Origin: Chloroflexota bacterium
GTDB taxonomy: Bacteria > Chloroflexota > Anaerolineae > CG2-30-64-16
DNA length: 64,000 nt
Direction of reading: 5' to 3'
Assembly: GCA_026389845.1 (NCBI GenBank)
Contig: JAPLHB010000096.1
Span: 23,186 to 87,185, forward strand
Each line of letters opens with the position of its first letter. Position 1 is the stretch's first letter. The notes below the pieces were generated by a model. The model saw only the letters and a list, made by a program, of their open reading frames with translations. It was not told the origin of the DNA and did not search any database. The translations under genes were made by a program, and so were the position numbers. This document shows positions 6,843-14,768 of this stretch, one piece after another.

Positions 6843-8795
6843 ATGCGCGTCATCGGCACGGCCGGCCACGTAGACCACGGCAAATCCACTCTGGTGCGCG
6901 CGCTCACCGGCATTGATCCTGACCGGCTGCGCGAAGAAAAAGAGCGCGAGATGACCATTGACCTCGGCTTCGCGTGGTTGACCCTGCCGCCGCCCCAGGG
7001 CGCGCCGGCAGGGACGATCGGCGAATCGGTCGGGGTCATTGACGTGCCGGGGCACATTGATTTCATCAAGAACATGCTGGCCGGCGTGGGTGGCATAGAC
7101 GCCGCGCTTTTCGTAGTGGCCGCGGACGAAGGGGTGATGCCGCAGACGCGCGAGCACCTGGCGATCCTCGATCTCATCCAGGTTCCCGCAGGCGTGGTGG
7201 CGCTGACCAAGACCGACGCAGTGACCGAGGAAGACTGGCTTGAGTTAGTGGAGGCCGATCTGCGCGAAACGCTGGCGGGCACCTGTCTGGCCCGGGCGCT
7301 CATCGTGCCGGTCTCGTCGCGTACCGGCCACGGGCTAAATCAACTCAAACAAACCCTGGCCGACGTGCTGGCGGTCGCGCCGGCCCGCCGCGACCGAGGC
7401 CAGCCCCGCCTGCCGGTTGACCGGACGTTCAGCGTGGCGGGTTTCGGCACGGTGGTCACAGGAACCCTCAGCGATGGCGTGTTCCGGGTGGGTGACGAGG
7501 TCGAGATTGTGCCCGGTGGCCTTAAGGCACGCATTCGCAGCCTGCAAACCCACAAGCGGGCGGTGGAGATGGGCCTGCCAGGCAGCCGGCTGGCGATCAA
7601 CCTGACCGGCGTCCACCCCGACCAATTGGCACGCGGCATGGTCGTGGCCCGGCCCGGCGCCCTGCAACCGACGCTGCTGGCCGATGTCCGCCTGCGGTTG
7701 GTGGCCGCGGACGTGAAGGGTGAGGCCGGCGGCGCGCCGCTACGGCACAACCAGGCGGTGGACTTCTTCAGCGGCGCGGCCGAGGCGCCGGCCCGCATCC
7801 GCCTGCTCGACGCGGAGACGCTCCCGCCCGGCGCAACCGGCTGGGCGCAAGTGCGACTAGAGACGCCCATCGCGCTGGCGGCCGGCGACCGCTTCATCAT
7901 CCGCCAGCCGTCTCCCAGCCTGACGATCGGCGGCGGGCAGATCGTGAATCCGCATCCGATCCGCCGCTGGCGGCGTTTTCAGCAAGATGTGATCGCCCAA
8001 CTCGAAACGTTGGCCCATGGCACGCCGACCGATCTCTTGCTGCACGCCCTGGCCGCGGTCGAGCCGGCCCCGCTCAAGGCCGCGGTCGAGCGCAGTGGCC
8101 TGGACGCCGCCACCGCCGAGGATGTGCTCGCCACCGCGATCGCCGAAGGGCAGGTGATCCCGCTCGGCGTCGTCCAGCCGCCGCTGGTGAAGAGTAATAC
8201 GCCGGCGGTCTCGCTCGGCGGGTGGCATGGGCTGGCCGCGCGCATGGCCGACGTGTTGACCGAATACCATGCCGCGTATCCCCTCCGCCCCGGCATGGCG
8301 CGCGAGGAACTGAAGAGCCGGGTGCAGGGACGGGAGAAGTGGGCCGCCAAGCTCTTCAACGAGTTGGTGGCGCGCGGCGTGGCCGAAGAGATCCTGGCCG
8401 AAGATGGCGATTTCCTGCGCCGGCCCGGCCATCGCATTGCCTTCACCGCCGAGCAGCAGGCTCGCGTCGACGCTCTGCTCGCCGCGTTCCGCCGCCAGCC
8501 GTTCACTCCCCCCTCGTTCGCCGAAAGCGTGGCCCTGGCCGACGCGGAGCTGATCAGCGCGCTGATGTACCAGGGCGTGCTGACCCGGCTCACCGAGGAC
8601 GTGCTGTTCCTGAAGGAAACCTGCGACGCGATGATTGCGCGCATCGTGGCGTTCATCAAGGAACATGGCAGCATGACCGTGGCCCAGGTGCGCGACGAGT
8701 TCGACACCAGCCGCAAGTACGCCCTGGCGATCATGGAACACCTGGACGAGCGGCGGGTGACGCGACGGGTGGGAGATGAGCGGGTGTTGCGGTGA
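6843..8795 (+). CDS. selB: Selenocysteine-specific translation elongation factor SelB
   Basis: 650 residues. The GTPase domain has G1 AGHVDHGKST (residues 7-16), G3 DVPGH near residue 60 and TKTD near 121; the leader RLREEKEREMTIDLGFAW is the SelB version of switch I. EF-Tu-like beta-barrel domains follow (FSVAGFGTVVTGTL, VHPDQLARGMVV). The C-terminal ~250 residues carry winged-helix repeats, the last being TVAQVRDEFDTSRKYALAIM, which binds the SECIS hairpin. The protein delivers Sec-tRNA to in-frame UGA codons. No selA, selD, selC or selenoprotein was recognised in the window, so partners must be elsewhere. Start is ATG at 6843 with AGGAG upstream. Confidence 0.95.
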   Translation: MRVIGTAGHVDHGKSTLVRALTGIDPDRLREEKEREMTIDLGFAWLTLPPPQGAPAGTIGESVGVIDVPGHIDFIKNMLAGVGGIDAALFVVAADEGVMPQTREHLAILDLIQVPAGVVALTKTDAVTEEDWLELVEADLRETLAGTCLARALIVPVSSRTGHGLNQLKQTLADVLAVAPARRDRGQPRLPVDRTFSVAGFGTVVTGTLSDGVFRVGDEVEIVPGGLKARIRSLQTHKRAVEMGLPGSRLAINLTGVHPDQLARGMVVARPGALQPTLLADVRLRLVAADVKGEAGGAPLRHNQAVDFFSGAAEAPARIRLLDAETLPPGATGWAQVRLETPIALAAGDRFIIRQPSPSLTIGGGQIVNPHPIRRWRRFQQDVIAQLETLAHGTPTDLLLHALAAVEPAPLKAAVERSGLDAATAEDVLATAIAEGQVIPLGVVQPPLVKSNTPAVSLGGWHGLAARMADVLTEYHAAYPLRPGMAREELKSRVQGREKWAAKLFNELVARGVAEEILAEDGDFLRRPGHRIAFTAEQQARVDALLAAFRRQPFTPPSFAESVALADAELISALMYQGVLTRLTEDVLFLKETCDAMIARIVAFIKEHGSMTVAQVRDEFDTSRKYALAIMEHLDERRVTRRVGDERVLR

Positions 8796-8892
8796 CAGGG
8801 TGACAGGGTGACGAGGTGACAGGGTGACAGGGTGATGGGGTGAGCATCCTGAGCGGAGCCCGCTGGTTTTCGCGGGCGGAGTCGAAGGAGGC
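8796..8892. repeat. Octamer array (GTGACAGG) plus CATCCTGAGC repeat
   Basis: Positions 8793-8842 hold about six imperfect copies of GTGACAGG. Bases 8843-8892 hold the dispersed GCATCCTGAGC...GTCGAAGGAGGC element also seen at 1022, 15673 and 60960. Confidence 0.8.
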
Positions 8893-8933
8893 GGCTTTCA
8901 GACAGGTGATTCTGCCGGCGGAGGGGTTAGGCG

Positions 8934-9365
8934 ATGACGCGGCCATACTTCATCTGGGACTACGACTTCAGCGAGGAAAAGGTCTGGGAGATCCTGCGGG
9001 GCGACAACGAGTTCTACAAGACGTGGCTCATCGGCCGCATCCTGCAGTACGCGCGTTGGGACGACATCTGGAAGTACCTGACGTTGGAGGACGTGCGAAC
9101 CTGTTTCGACCGGATCGCCTGGCGCTTTCCTTTCATCAAAGAGATGTGGACGCACGCCCTGGAGGTGTGGAACCAGGATGTCAGGACGCCGGCGCTGCGC
9201 GAGTTGCCCGCGGCTTACGCCACTCTCCCTGACCGAGAGCCGCAGTTGATCGAAGGGGTCCTGACGCCGCTGCAGCAGGATAGCTTGGCCCCCGCCACGC
9301 AACCTTTCCCGCCAACACCGTCATCTCTACCTGCGTCTCCAGGATCGCCATCGGGTCAATTTTGA
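8934..9365 (+). CDS. DUF6922-like small protein, possible antitoxin fused to a broken toxin start
   Basis: 143 residues from ATG at 8934, with GGAGG-like sequence upstream. The first ~82 residues (YFIWDYDFSEEKVWEIL, RILQYARWDDIWKYLTLEDV, MWTHALEVW) resemble small DUF6922-type proteins that often precede AbiEii-type nucleotidyltransferase toxins. After LIEGV, the text LTPLQQDSLA resembles the beginning of such a toxin, but the remainder is Pro/Ser-rich antisense of the convergent amidohydrolase. The last 185 bases overlap that gene. The likely reading is an antitoxin whose partner was truncated by a rearrangement near 9290. The family match is from memory of the pattern and is moderate. Confidence 0.55.
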   Translation: MTRPYFIWDYDFSEEKVWEILRGDNEFYKTWLIGRILQYARWDDIWKYLTLEDVRTCFDRIAWRFPFIKEMWTHALEVWNQDVRTPALRELPAAYATLPDREPQLIEGVLTPLQQDSLAPATQPFPPTPSSLPASPGSPSGQF

Positions 9366-10974
9366 AGATGTTCTGCGACAGCAGGACCAGGTCGGCTACC
9401 TTGCCGGCTGTGATGCTGCCGCGATAGCTCTCCTCGCCCGCGGCGTAAGCCGGCCAACACGTGTACGCGTCCACCGCCTCGGCGACGATGAGACGTTCCT
9501 GACCCTGCCAGCCGGCCGGGCCGGGCGCGCCGTCGGCGCGGCGGCGGGTGACGGCCGCATGGATGCCGATGAGCGGGCTGTGCGGTTCGATCGGCCCATC
9601 GGAGCCGAAAACCAGCCGCGCGCCGCTGTCCAGCAGGCTGCGGAACGGATAGGCGTGCGCCGCGCGCCCCGGCCCCCAATAGCGATCCACCATGTTCATG
9701 TCCGACGTGCAGTGGATCGGCTGCACCGACGCGATGACGTCCAACGCGGCCAGTCGTGGCAGATCGGCCGGTTGGATGCACTGGACGTGCTCGATGCGGT
9801 GACGGGGATTGCAGATTGCAGATTGCAGATTGCAGATTGCAGATTGCGATTTGCTGTTTTCGTTTTTCGTTTTTCGTCTCTCCTCCGCCCTCCGCACCTC
9901 CGCCAACACGTCCAACACGTCGCGGTTCGCCCGATCGCCGATGGCGTGGATCGTGAGGCTGAGTCCGGCCGCGCTCGCGGCCAGGGCTTGCTCCAACAAC
10001 TCTTCGGGATCGGTGGCCGCCACGCCCCAGTTGGTCGGGTTGTCCCCGTAGGGTTGCAGCATGTGGGCCGTGCGGCTGCCCAGCGCGCCATCCGCGAACA
10101 TCTTCACGCTCCCGATGCGCAGCCATACATCTCCCAGGCCGCTGCGCAGACCCAGGCCGCGGGCGTGCGTCAGGTTGCAGACGGGGATCTGTTGCAGCAC
10201 GCGCAGCCCCAGTTCTCCGCGCAGGCGTAACTCCTGGTAGGCGCGGAAGGAGCGCATGTCCGCGTCGTCGTTGGCGTTGTGGATTGCGACGATGCCGGTT
10301 GACCAGAGCGCGGGGAACGCGGCGCGCACGGCCGCGGCGATCTCCACCAGGTCGGGCGCGGGACAGGCGCGCAGAGCCAGCTCCACCGCGTTTTCGCGCA
10401 GGATGCCGGTCGGCGTCCCGTCCAGGTCGCGCTCGATCACGCCGCCCGCCGCGTCGGCCGTGGCCGCGGTGACGCCGGCCCGCTGCAACGCCGCGCTGTT
10501 CAGCCAGACGGAGTGCAGATCCTTGCTGTCGAGCGCCACCGGCACGTCCGGTGCAACGGCGTCGAGCAGGCTGCGGTGCGGACGCACCCCGTCGGTCCAC
10601 AGGCTCGGGTTCCAGCCGCCCCCGCGCAGCCACGCACCAGACCTGTCAGGTCTCCGCAGACCTGACAGGTCTAGCCTGGCGCGCACCGCCTCGACCACCG
10701 CGCCGGCCGAACGCGCCTCGGTCACGTCCACCTGCTGGCTGCGCAAGGCCAATTCGACGAAATGGATGTGGCTCTCGGTGAAGCCGGGCAGCAGCAGCTT
10801 GCCGGCCAGGTCTACGACCTCGGTGTGCGGGCCGCGTAGTTCGGCCAGGTCGGCCGCGCTGCCCGCGGCCAGGATGCGCTCTCCCGCCACGGCCACGGCT
10901 TCGACCCAGGGCTGCGCGGGATCGGCAGTGTAGACCGGGCCGCCGGTGAAGAGGAGATCGGCGTAGAGGTTCAT
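9181..10974 (-). CDS. YtcJ-type metal-dependent amidohydrolase
   Basis: 597 residues from ATG at 10974, four bases after the parB stop; an upstream TTG is less likely. The N-terminus DLLFTGGPVYTADPAQPWVEAVAV and the metal-ligand motif HIHF (TESHIHFVELAL) define the amidohydrolase superfamily. Later ligands lie in IHAIGDRANRDVLD, RHRIEHVQCIQP and VFGSDGPIEPHSPLIG. Members hydrolyse amides, formamides or related bonds; the substrate is unknown. Two repeats are inserted in frame: a palindrome near residues 101-112 (LSGLRRPD) and a heptamer array near 363-390 (AICNLQS repeated), just before the RIEH strand. The final ~35 residues after GKVAWRG are not family-like and overlap the convergent gene, so the native stop seems lost. 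Confidence 0.85.
   Translation of the reverse strand: MNLYADLLFTGGPVYTADPAQPWVEAVAVAGERILAAGSAADLAELRGPHTEVVDLAGKLLLPGFTESHIHFVELALRSQQVDVTEARSAGAVVEAVRARLDLSGLRRPDRSGAWLRGGGWNPSLWTDGVRPHRSLLDAVAPDVPVALDSKDLHSVWLNSAALQRAGVTAATADAAGGVIERDLDGTPTGILRENAVELALRACPAPDLVEIAAAVRAAFPALWSTGIVAIHNANDDADMRSFRAYQELRLRGELGLRVLQQIPVCNLTHARGLGLRSGLGDVWLRIGSVKMFADGALGSRTAHMLQPYGDNPTNWGVAATDPEELLEQALAASAAGLSLTIHAIGDRANRDVLDVLAEVRRAEERRKTKNENSKSQSAICNLQSAICNPRHRIEHVQCIQPADLPRLAALDVIASVQPIHCTSDMNMVDRYWGPGRAAHAYPFRSLLDSGARLVFGSDGPIEPHSPLIGIHAAVTRRRADGAPGPAGWQGQERLIVAEAVDAYTCWPAYAAGEESYRGSITAGKVADLVLLSQNIFKIDPMAILETQVEMTVLAGKVAWRGPSYPAAAASGPLRSTAALGQGEWRKPRATRAAPAS
9805..9880. repeat. Heptamer array (GCAGATT) inside the amidohydrolase gene
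   Basis: Five to six tandem GCAGATT units at 9811-9850, followed by CGTTTTT-type units to about 9878. On the gene strand it reads AICNLQS per 21 bases; on the other strand it reads ADCRLQI. It is open in both directions and lies in frame. Confidence 0.92.
10639..10672. repeat. Perfect inverted repeat AGACCTGTCAGGTCT inside the amidohydrolase gene
   Basis: Arms 10639-10653 and 10658-10672 are exact reverse complements with a four-base spacer. Each arm is itself nearly palindromic. The element is translated in frame as DLSGLRRPDRSG, between the first helix region and the conserved WLRGGGW segment. Confidence 0.9.
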
Positions 10975-10978
10975 GGAT

Positions 10979-11887
10979 TTACTGATCCCCAACGATCTGC
11001 TCGTAGATCGCCTGGAGCTCCTCGTCGGAATAAAAGTGGATCACCAGCCGGCCGCCGCGGCGGCCACGGGAGAGGGTGACTTTGGTGCCGAGCGCGCCGC
11101 GGAAGGCTTCTTCCAGCCGGTGGGTGTGTGAGGCATCCGGGTCATCGGCCGCCGCGGCGTCTTCGGCCACCTCTTGCGCGACCGCGGCCACCGCGGCCAG
11201 GCGGCGCACCAACTCCTCGGTCTGGCGGACGTTCAACTCGCGGGCAACCACCTGCTCGGCGGCCTGGACGATCACTTCATCGTCGGGCAGCCCCAGGAGC
11301 GCGCGGCCGTGCCCTTCGCTGAGAACGCCGTCGGCCAGCAACCCCTTCACCGGCTCCGGTAAACGCAGCAGCCGCACGGCGTTCGCCACGGCCGCACGGC
11401 TCTTGCCCACACGATCGGCCACCTGGTGCTGGCTCAGGCCGAAGTCGGCCATGAGGGCCTGATAGGCAGCGGCTTCTTCCAGGGCGTTCAGGTCGGCCCG
11501 CTGGATGTTCTCGACCAGCGCCAATTCGAGCGCCTGTTGCGGGGTCGCCTCTTTGAGCAGCGCGGGCACGGTCTTCAAGCCCGCGAGTTGCGCCGCCCGC
11601 CAGCGCCGCTCCCCCGCGATGAGCTGATAGGGGGTCGGGTCGGCCGGGCGGCCGCGCGTGACGATGAGCGGCTGGATCAGGCCATGCTCGCGGATGGAGG
11701 CGGCCAGCTCGGCCAGGCTCTCGGTCTCGATGCGCGAGCGGGGCTGGCGCGGGTTGGGCGCGATGTCGGTCACCGGGATGGCGAGGATACCCGCCTGCGC
11801 CTCGGCGGCAGTTTGCTGCGGAGAGGTTGTCGCAGGAGGAATCAGCGCGCTCAGCCCACGTCCTAAACCGCGCGATGGTGTGCTCAT
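10979..11887 (-). CDS. parB: Chromosome partitioning protein ParB
   Basis: 302 residues starting MSTPSRGLGRGLSALIP, the classic ParB N-terminal ParA-interacting peptide. The CTPase/nuclease-like domain holds PNPRQPRSRIE and the arginine motif AGERRWRAAQLAGL. The helix-turn-helix is seen in GLSQHQVADRVGKSRAAVANAVRLLRLP, and a C-terminal dimerisation region ends the protein. ParB binds parS sites and loads a sliding clamp that guides origin segregation with ParA. parA lies upstream on the same strand but is separated by an unrelated LRR gene of nearly 2 kb. I did not find a clear parS palindrome. Confidence 0.95.
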   Translation of the reverse strand: MSTPSRGLGRGLSALIPPATTSPQQTAAEAQAGILAIPVTDIAPNPRQPRSRIETESLAELAASIREHGLIQPLIVTRGRPADPTPYQLIAGERRWRAAQLAGLKTVPALLKEATPQQALELALVENIQRADLNALEEAAAYQALMADFGLSQHQVADRVGKSRAAVANAVRLLRLPEPVKGLLADGVLSEGHGRALLGLPDDEVIVQAAEQVVARELNVRQTEELVRRLAAVAAVAQEVAEDAAAADDPDASHTHRLEEAFRGALGTKVTLSRGRRGGRLVIHFYSDEELQAIYEQIVGDQ

Positions 11888-11904
11888 AACCGTCTCCTGC
11901 TGAA

Positions 11905-11932
11905 CGCTGGAAATTGGAAGCTGGAAGCTCGC
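11905..11932. repeat. Heptamer array (GGAAGCT) on the parB side of the LRR gene
   Basis: Three imperfect GGAAGCT/GGAAATT units in the parB leader. An inverted array of the same unit lies at 13842-13876 on the parA side, so the LRR gene is bracketed by inverted copies. Confidence 0.8.
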
Positions 11933-11950
11933 ATGATGGTTGTCTCCCCC

Positions 11951-13780
11951 TTAGCGCCAGATCAGCGGGAACCACCACCGAAAAGGCGTAGGGGTAGTGG
12001 TCATGGTCGCCGTGGGCGTGGGCGTCGCGGTTGGCGTGGCGGTCGCGGTTGGCGTTGGCGTCGGCGTAGCAGTTGCCGTGCTGGTAGCCGTCGGTGTGGG
12101 TGTGAGGCCGCCGGCGCTCACCACGGTCGTGTAGTCGCTCCACAGGTCGCTCTGCTGATAGTAAGCGTTGTCGAGGAGGAGGCCATCGGGAGAGTCGTGG
12201 GACGGCGTGAAGGTGCGCACGCGGAAGTAGTAGGCGATATCGGGCGTCAGTCCCGTCACGGTGTAGTTATTCGCAGTCTTGTCGGCGGTGTGGCCGTGAA
12301 CGACAAACGGCCCGCCCGGCGCGGTGGCATAGCTGATCTCGTAGTAGCCGCCGTCCCCGGTGTACAGGATCGGCGTCCAGGTCAGCGTCACCGCGCTGCC
12401 GGCTGCCGTCGCCTGTAGATTCGTGGGGGCCACGGTTTGCGTGAGATCCCAACGGGGACTCCAGAGGGGGAGCGATTCCGGTTTGCCTGCGAGCCGATTA
12501 TAGTCGAAGTTGCGCCAGTAATAGCCTACAGCGACCGCCGCCCCGTTAAGCTGGTTATTGGACACGTCGAAGCAACACACGTTGCCCAGCTTGCCCAGTT
12601 CGGGCGGCATGGCACCGCTGAGCTGGTTGCTGGACAGATCGAGATACCCATGGTGAGGCGGGGGCACCAGGACGCCCAGCGGCCCGCTGGCGCGTGCTCG
12701 CCCTGGCCAGGCGGTCAGGTGACCCGGTACCGGTGTGACAGCCGTGTCGTGGGGGATGTCCCAGCCCGGGCCAGGGCGCGTGGCGGGAGGGAGAGCGCCG
12801 GCCAGGAGCTGCTCCCCCATGGCCGCCAGGTTACCCAGTTCCGGTGGGATCGCGCCGCTGAGGTGATTATTGTTCAGGTAGAGATTCTGCACGGCCGCCA
12901 GGTTGCCCAACTCGGGAGGAATCGGGCCATTGAGTTGATTATCGCCCAAGTTGAGATAGTACACGGCTTTGAGGTTGCCCAACTCGGGTGGGATGACCCC
13001 GCTGAGTTGGTTGTGGGCCAGGAAGAGGCGCTGCAAGCCGGACAGATCGCCCAGCGTCGGGGGAATTGCCCCGCTGAGTTGATTGGTGCCCAAACTCAGG
13101 CCAATGAGGGCATACAGATTGCCCAACTCCGATGGGATCGCCCCGCTGAGCTGGTTACCGCCTAAGCCCAGGCCGATGAGGGCATGCAGATTGCCTAGCT
13201 CCGGCGGGATCGCCCCGCTGAGGTAGTTGGCGCTCAAGTCCAGGTGTTGTAGGGTATTCAGGTTGCCCAGTGCCGACGGGATCGTCCCGCTGAACCGGTT
13301 TACACCGAGGTAAAGACCCTGCAAAGCGGTCAGGTTGCCCAGCTCGGGTGGGATTGCCCCGCTGAGCTGGTTCCCGGCCAAGTTGAGGTACTGCAAAGCG
13401 GTCAGATTTCCCAACTCTGGCGGGATGGGTCCGTCAAGGGCGTTGGACTGCAAGTTGAGCTGGCTTAGGTGTCCAACAGCACATGAGATTCCCTTCCAAC
13501 TGCACGGCGTCGTGGTTTGCAGCCAGCCGGTATTGTCATACCAGCCCGGTCCGTTGGTGCTGTTGTACAGTGCCACCAACGCGGCGCACTCGCCTTGGGG
13601 GATTTCCGTCACGTTGGCGCAGTCGAAGGTCTGTGGTCTGCTCGCGGCCGGCCAGTCCAAGTCCGCGGCCCGTGGCTCGGGGGCCGGCACGGCCGCGAGC
13701 GCAGGGCGGGCCGCCAGGGCACACCCGGCAACCAGCACGCATACGGTGAGGTAGAGGAGCAGAAGGACACGGCGAGACAC
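11951..13780 (-). CDS. Secreted plant-type leucine-rich-repeat protein with FnIII domain
   Basis: 609 residues from GTG at 13780, with AAGGA upstream. An N-terminal hydrophobic signal (LLLLYLTVCVLVAGCALA) includes a possible lipobox, VAGC. About ten LRR units of 24 residues follow, with consensus LxxLxxLxLxxNQLSGAIPPELGN, the plant receptor-like IP class. A 57-residue in-frame interruption near residues 321-377 splits one unit. A fibronectin type III domain follows (APTNLQATAAGSAVTLTWTP ... YYFRVRTF). A Thr/Pro linker then ends in FRWWFPLIWR, resembling the short aromatic/PL tails on exported Chloroflexi proteins. Likely surface-exposed, binding proteins or glycans. Its position between parA and parB, flanked by inverted heptamer arrays, suggests insertion. 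Confidence 0.85.
   Translation of the reverse strand: MSRRVLLLLYLTVCVLVAGCALAARPALAAVPAPEPRAADLDWPAASRPQTFDCANVTEIPQGECAALVALYNSTNGPGWYDNTGWLQTTTPCSWKGISCAVGHLSQLNLQSNALDGPIPPELGNLTALQYLNLAGNQLSGAIPPELGNLTALQGLYLGVNRFSGTIPSALGNLNTLQHLDLSANYLSGAIPPELGNLHALIGLGLGGNQLSGAIPSELGNLYALIGLSLGTNQLSGAIPPTLGDLSGLQRLFLAHNQLSGVIPPELGNLKAVYYLNLGDNQLNGPIPPELGNLAAVQNLYLNNNHLSGAIPPELGNLAAMGEQLLAGALPPATRPGPGWDIPHDTAVTPVPGHLTAWPGRARASGPLGVLVPPPHHGYLDLSSNQLSGAMPPELGKLGNVCCFDVSNNQLNGAAVAVGYYWRNFDYNRLAGKPESLPLWSPRWDLTQTVAPTNLQATAAGSAVTLTWTPILYTGDGGYYEISYATAPGGPFVVHGHTADKTANNYTVTGLTPDIAYYFRVRTFTPSHDSPDGLLLDNAYYQQSDLWSDYTTVVSAGGLTPTPTATSTATATPTPTPTATATPTATPTPTATMTTTPTPFRWWFPLIWR
12648..12817. other. In-frame insertion inside the LRR array
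   Basis: About 170 bases translate to a Pro/Gly-rich 57-residue segment between LGNLAAM and YLDLSSNQLSG. Removing it rejoins one normal LRR unit. The segment is not LRR-like and has no match to the heptamer families. Confidence 0.7.
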
Positions 13781-13841
13781 AGGATATCCTTTTGGGGCAA
13801 GATCTTACAACTTTCGTCACTTTTTGGCCGATCAAACGCTT

Positions 13842-13876
13842 CAGTTTCCAGCTTCTAGCTTCCAGCTTCCAGCAGC
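13842..13876. repeat. Heptamer array (AGCTTCC) at the parA 3' end
   Basis: Four units of the GGAAGCT family in inverse orientation to 11905-11932. The parA stop (TAG at 13855-13857) and its last residues LEAGS lie in the array. Confidence 0.85.
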
Positions 13877-14643
13877 GTCTCCTCGCGTGCCAGGAACTCG
13901 CGTGCCAATGCCTCGTAGGCCGTCGCGCCGGCTGAGGTGGGCGCGTAGGCCAGGATGCTCTGACCATAGCTTGGCGCTTCGCTCAGGCGGACGCTGCGCG
14001 GGATGACGGTGTGAAAGGTCTGGTCGGGGAAGTGCTTGCGTACCTCGTTGACGACCTGGGTAGCCAGGTTGGTGCGCGGATCGAACATGGTCAGCACCAT
14101 GCCGCTGATGATGAGCTGCGGGTTGAGGTTTTCGCGCACGAGCTGCACCGTTTGCCACAGCCGGCCCAGCCCTTCCAGCGCCAGGTATTCGCACTGGATC
14201 GGCACGATCACGCCGTCGCGCGCGGCCGTGAGCGCGTTGACGGTCAGCAGGCCCAGGCTGGGGGGGCAGTCAATCAGCACGTAGTCGTAGCGATCGGTGA
14301 GGCCATCGCACGCCTTGCGCAGCAGGTGTTCGCGCGCCAACATCGAGACCATCTCTACCTCGGCGCCGGCTAGCGCGGGGGCGCTGGGCGCCAACTCAAG
14401 TCCCGCGTGCAACGTCGAGACGACCACTTCGCCGATCGGCGTGCGGTTGATCAGCACGTCGTAGAGGGAGTGCGTCAGGTCGCCGGCGTCTACGCCCAGG
14501 CTGCTGGTGGCGTTGGCCTGCGGGTCGGCGTCCACGAGCAGGACGCGCCGACCCGCCGCGGCCAGGTAGGCGCCGAGGTTGACGGCAGTGGTCGTCTTGC
14601 CGACGCCGCCCTTTTGATTGGCGAAAGCGTAGATACGGGTCAC
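13855..14643 (-). CDS. parA: Chromosome partitioning ATPase ParA (Soj)
   Basis: 262 residues. The deviant Walker A motif QKGGVGKTTTAVNLG lies at residues 10-24, Walker A' as VDADPQANATSS near 40, and Walker B as YVLIDCPPSLGLLTVNAL near 120. ParA forms ATP-dependent dimers on nonspecific DNA and moves ParB-parS complexes. Length is normal. The final LEAGS is encoded by a heptamer array, so the extreme C-terminus may have been replaced. The ATG at 14643 is followed directly by the conserved RIYAFANQKGG. The LRR gene and parB lie downstream on the same strand. Confidence 0.95.
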   Translation of the reverse strand: MTRIYAFANQKGGVGKTTTAVNLGAYLAAAGRRVLLVDADPQANATSSLGVDAGDLTHSLYDVLINRTPIGEVVVSTLHAGLELAPSAPALAGAEVEMVSMLAREHLLRKACDGLTDRYDYVLIDCPPSLGLLTVNALTAARDGVIVPIQCEYLALEGLGRLWQTVQLVRENLNPQLIISGMVLTMFDPRTNLATQVVNEVRKHFPDQTFHTVIPRSVRLSEAPSYGQSILAYAPTSAGATAYEALAREFLAREETLLEAGS

Positions 14644-14667
14644 GGATACCTCAACTGAGGACGAAAG

Positions 14668-14768
14668 ATGAGAGGCGTAGTTCGTGGTGCGTGTTCCGTG
14701 ACGCGTATTCCGCAGGGTGTACCCTTATCCCCTACGCAATGCGCAATACGCACTACGCAACACGTTCC
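14668..14768. repeat. Inverted heptamer arrays between parA and the PfkB kinase gene
   Basis: Units of GTGCGTG/GACGCGT type (14668-14710) face CGCAATG/CGCACTA/CGCAACA units (14734-14765). They fill the parA leader and run into the 3' end of the kinase gene. Confidence 0.75.
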
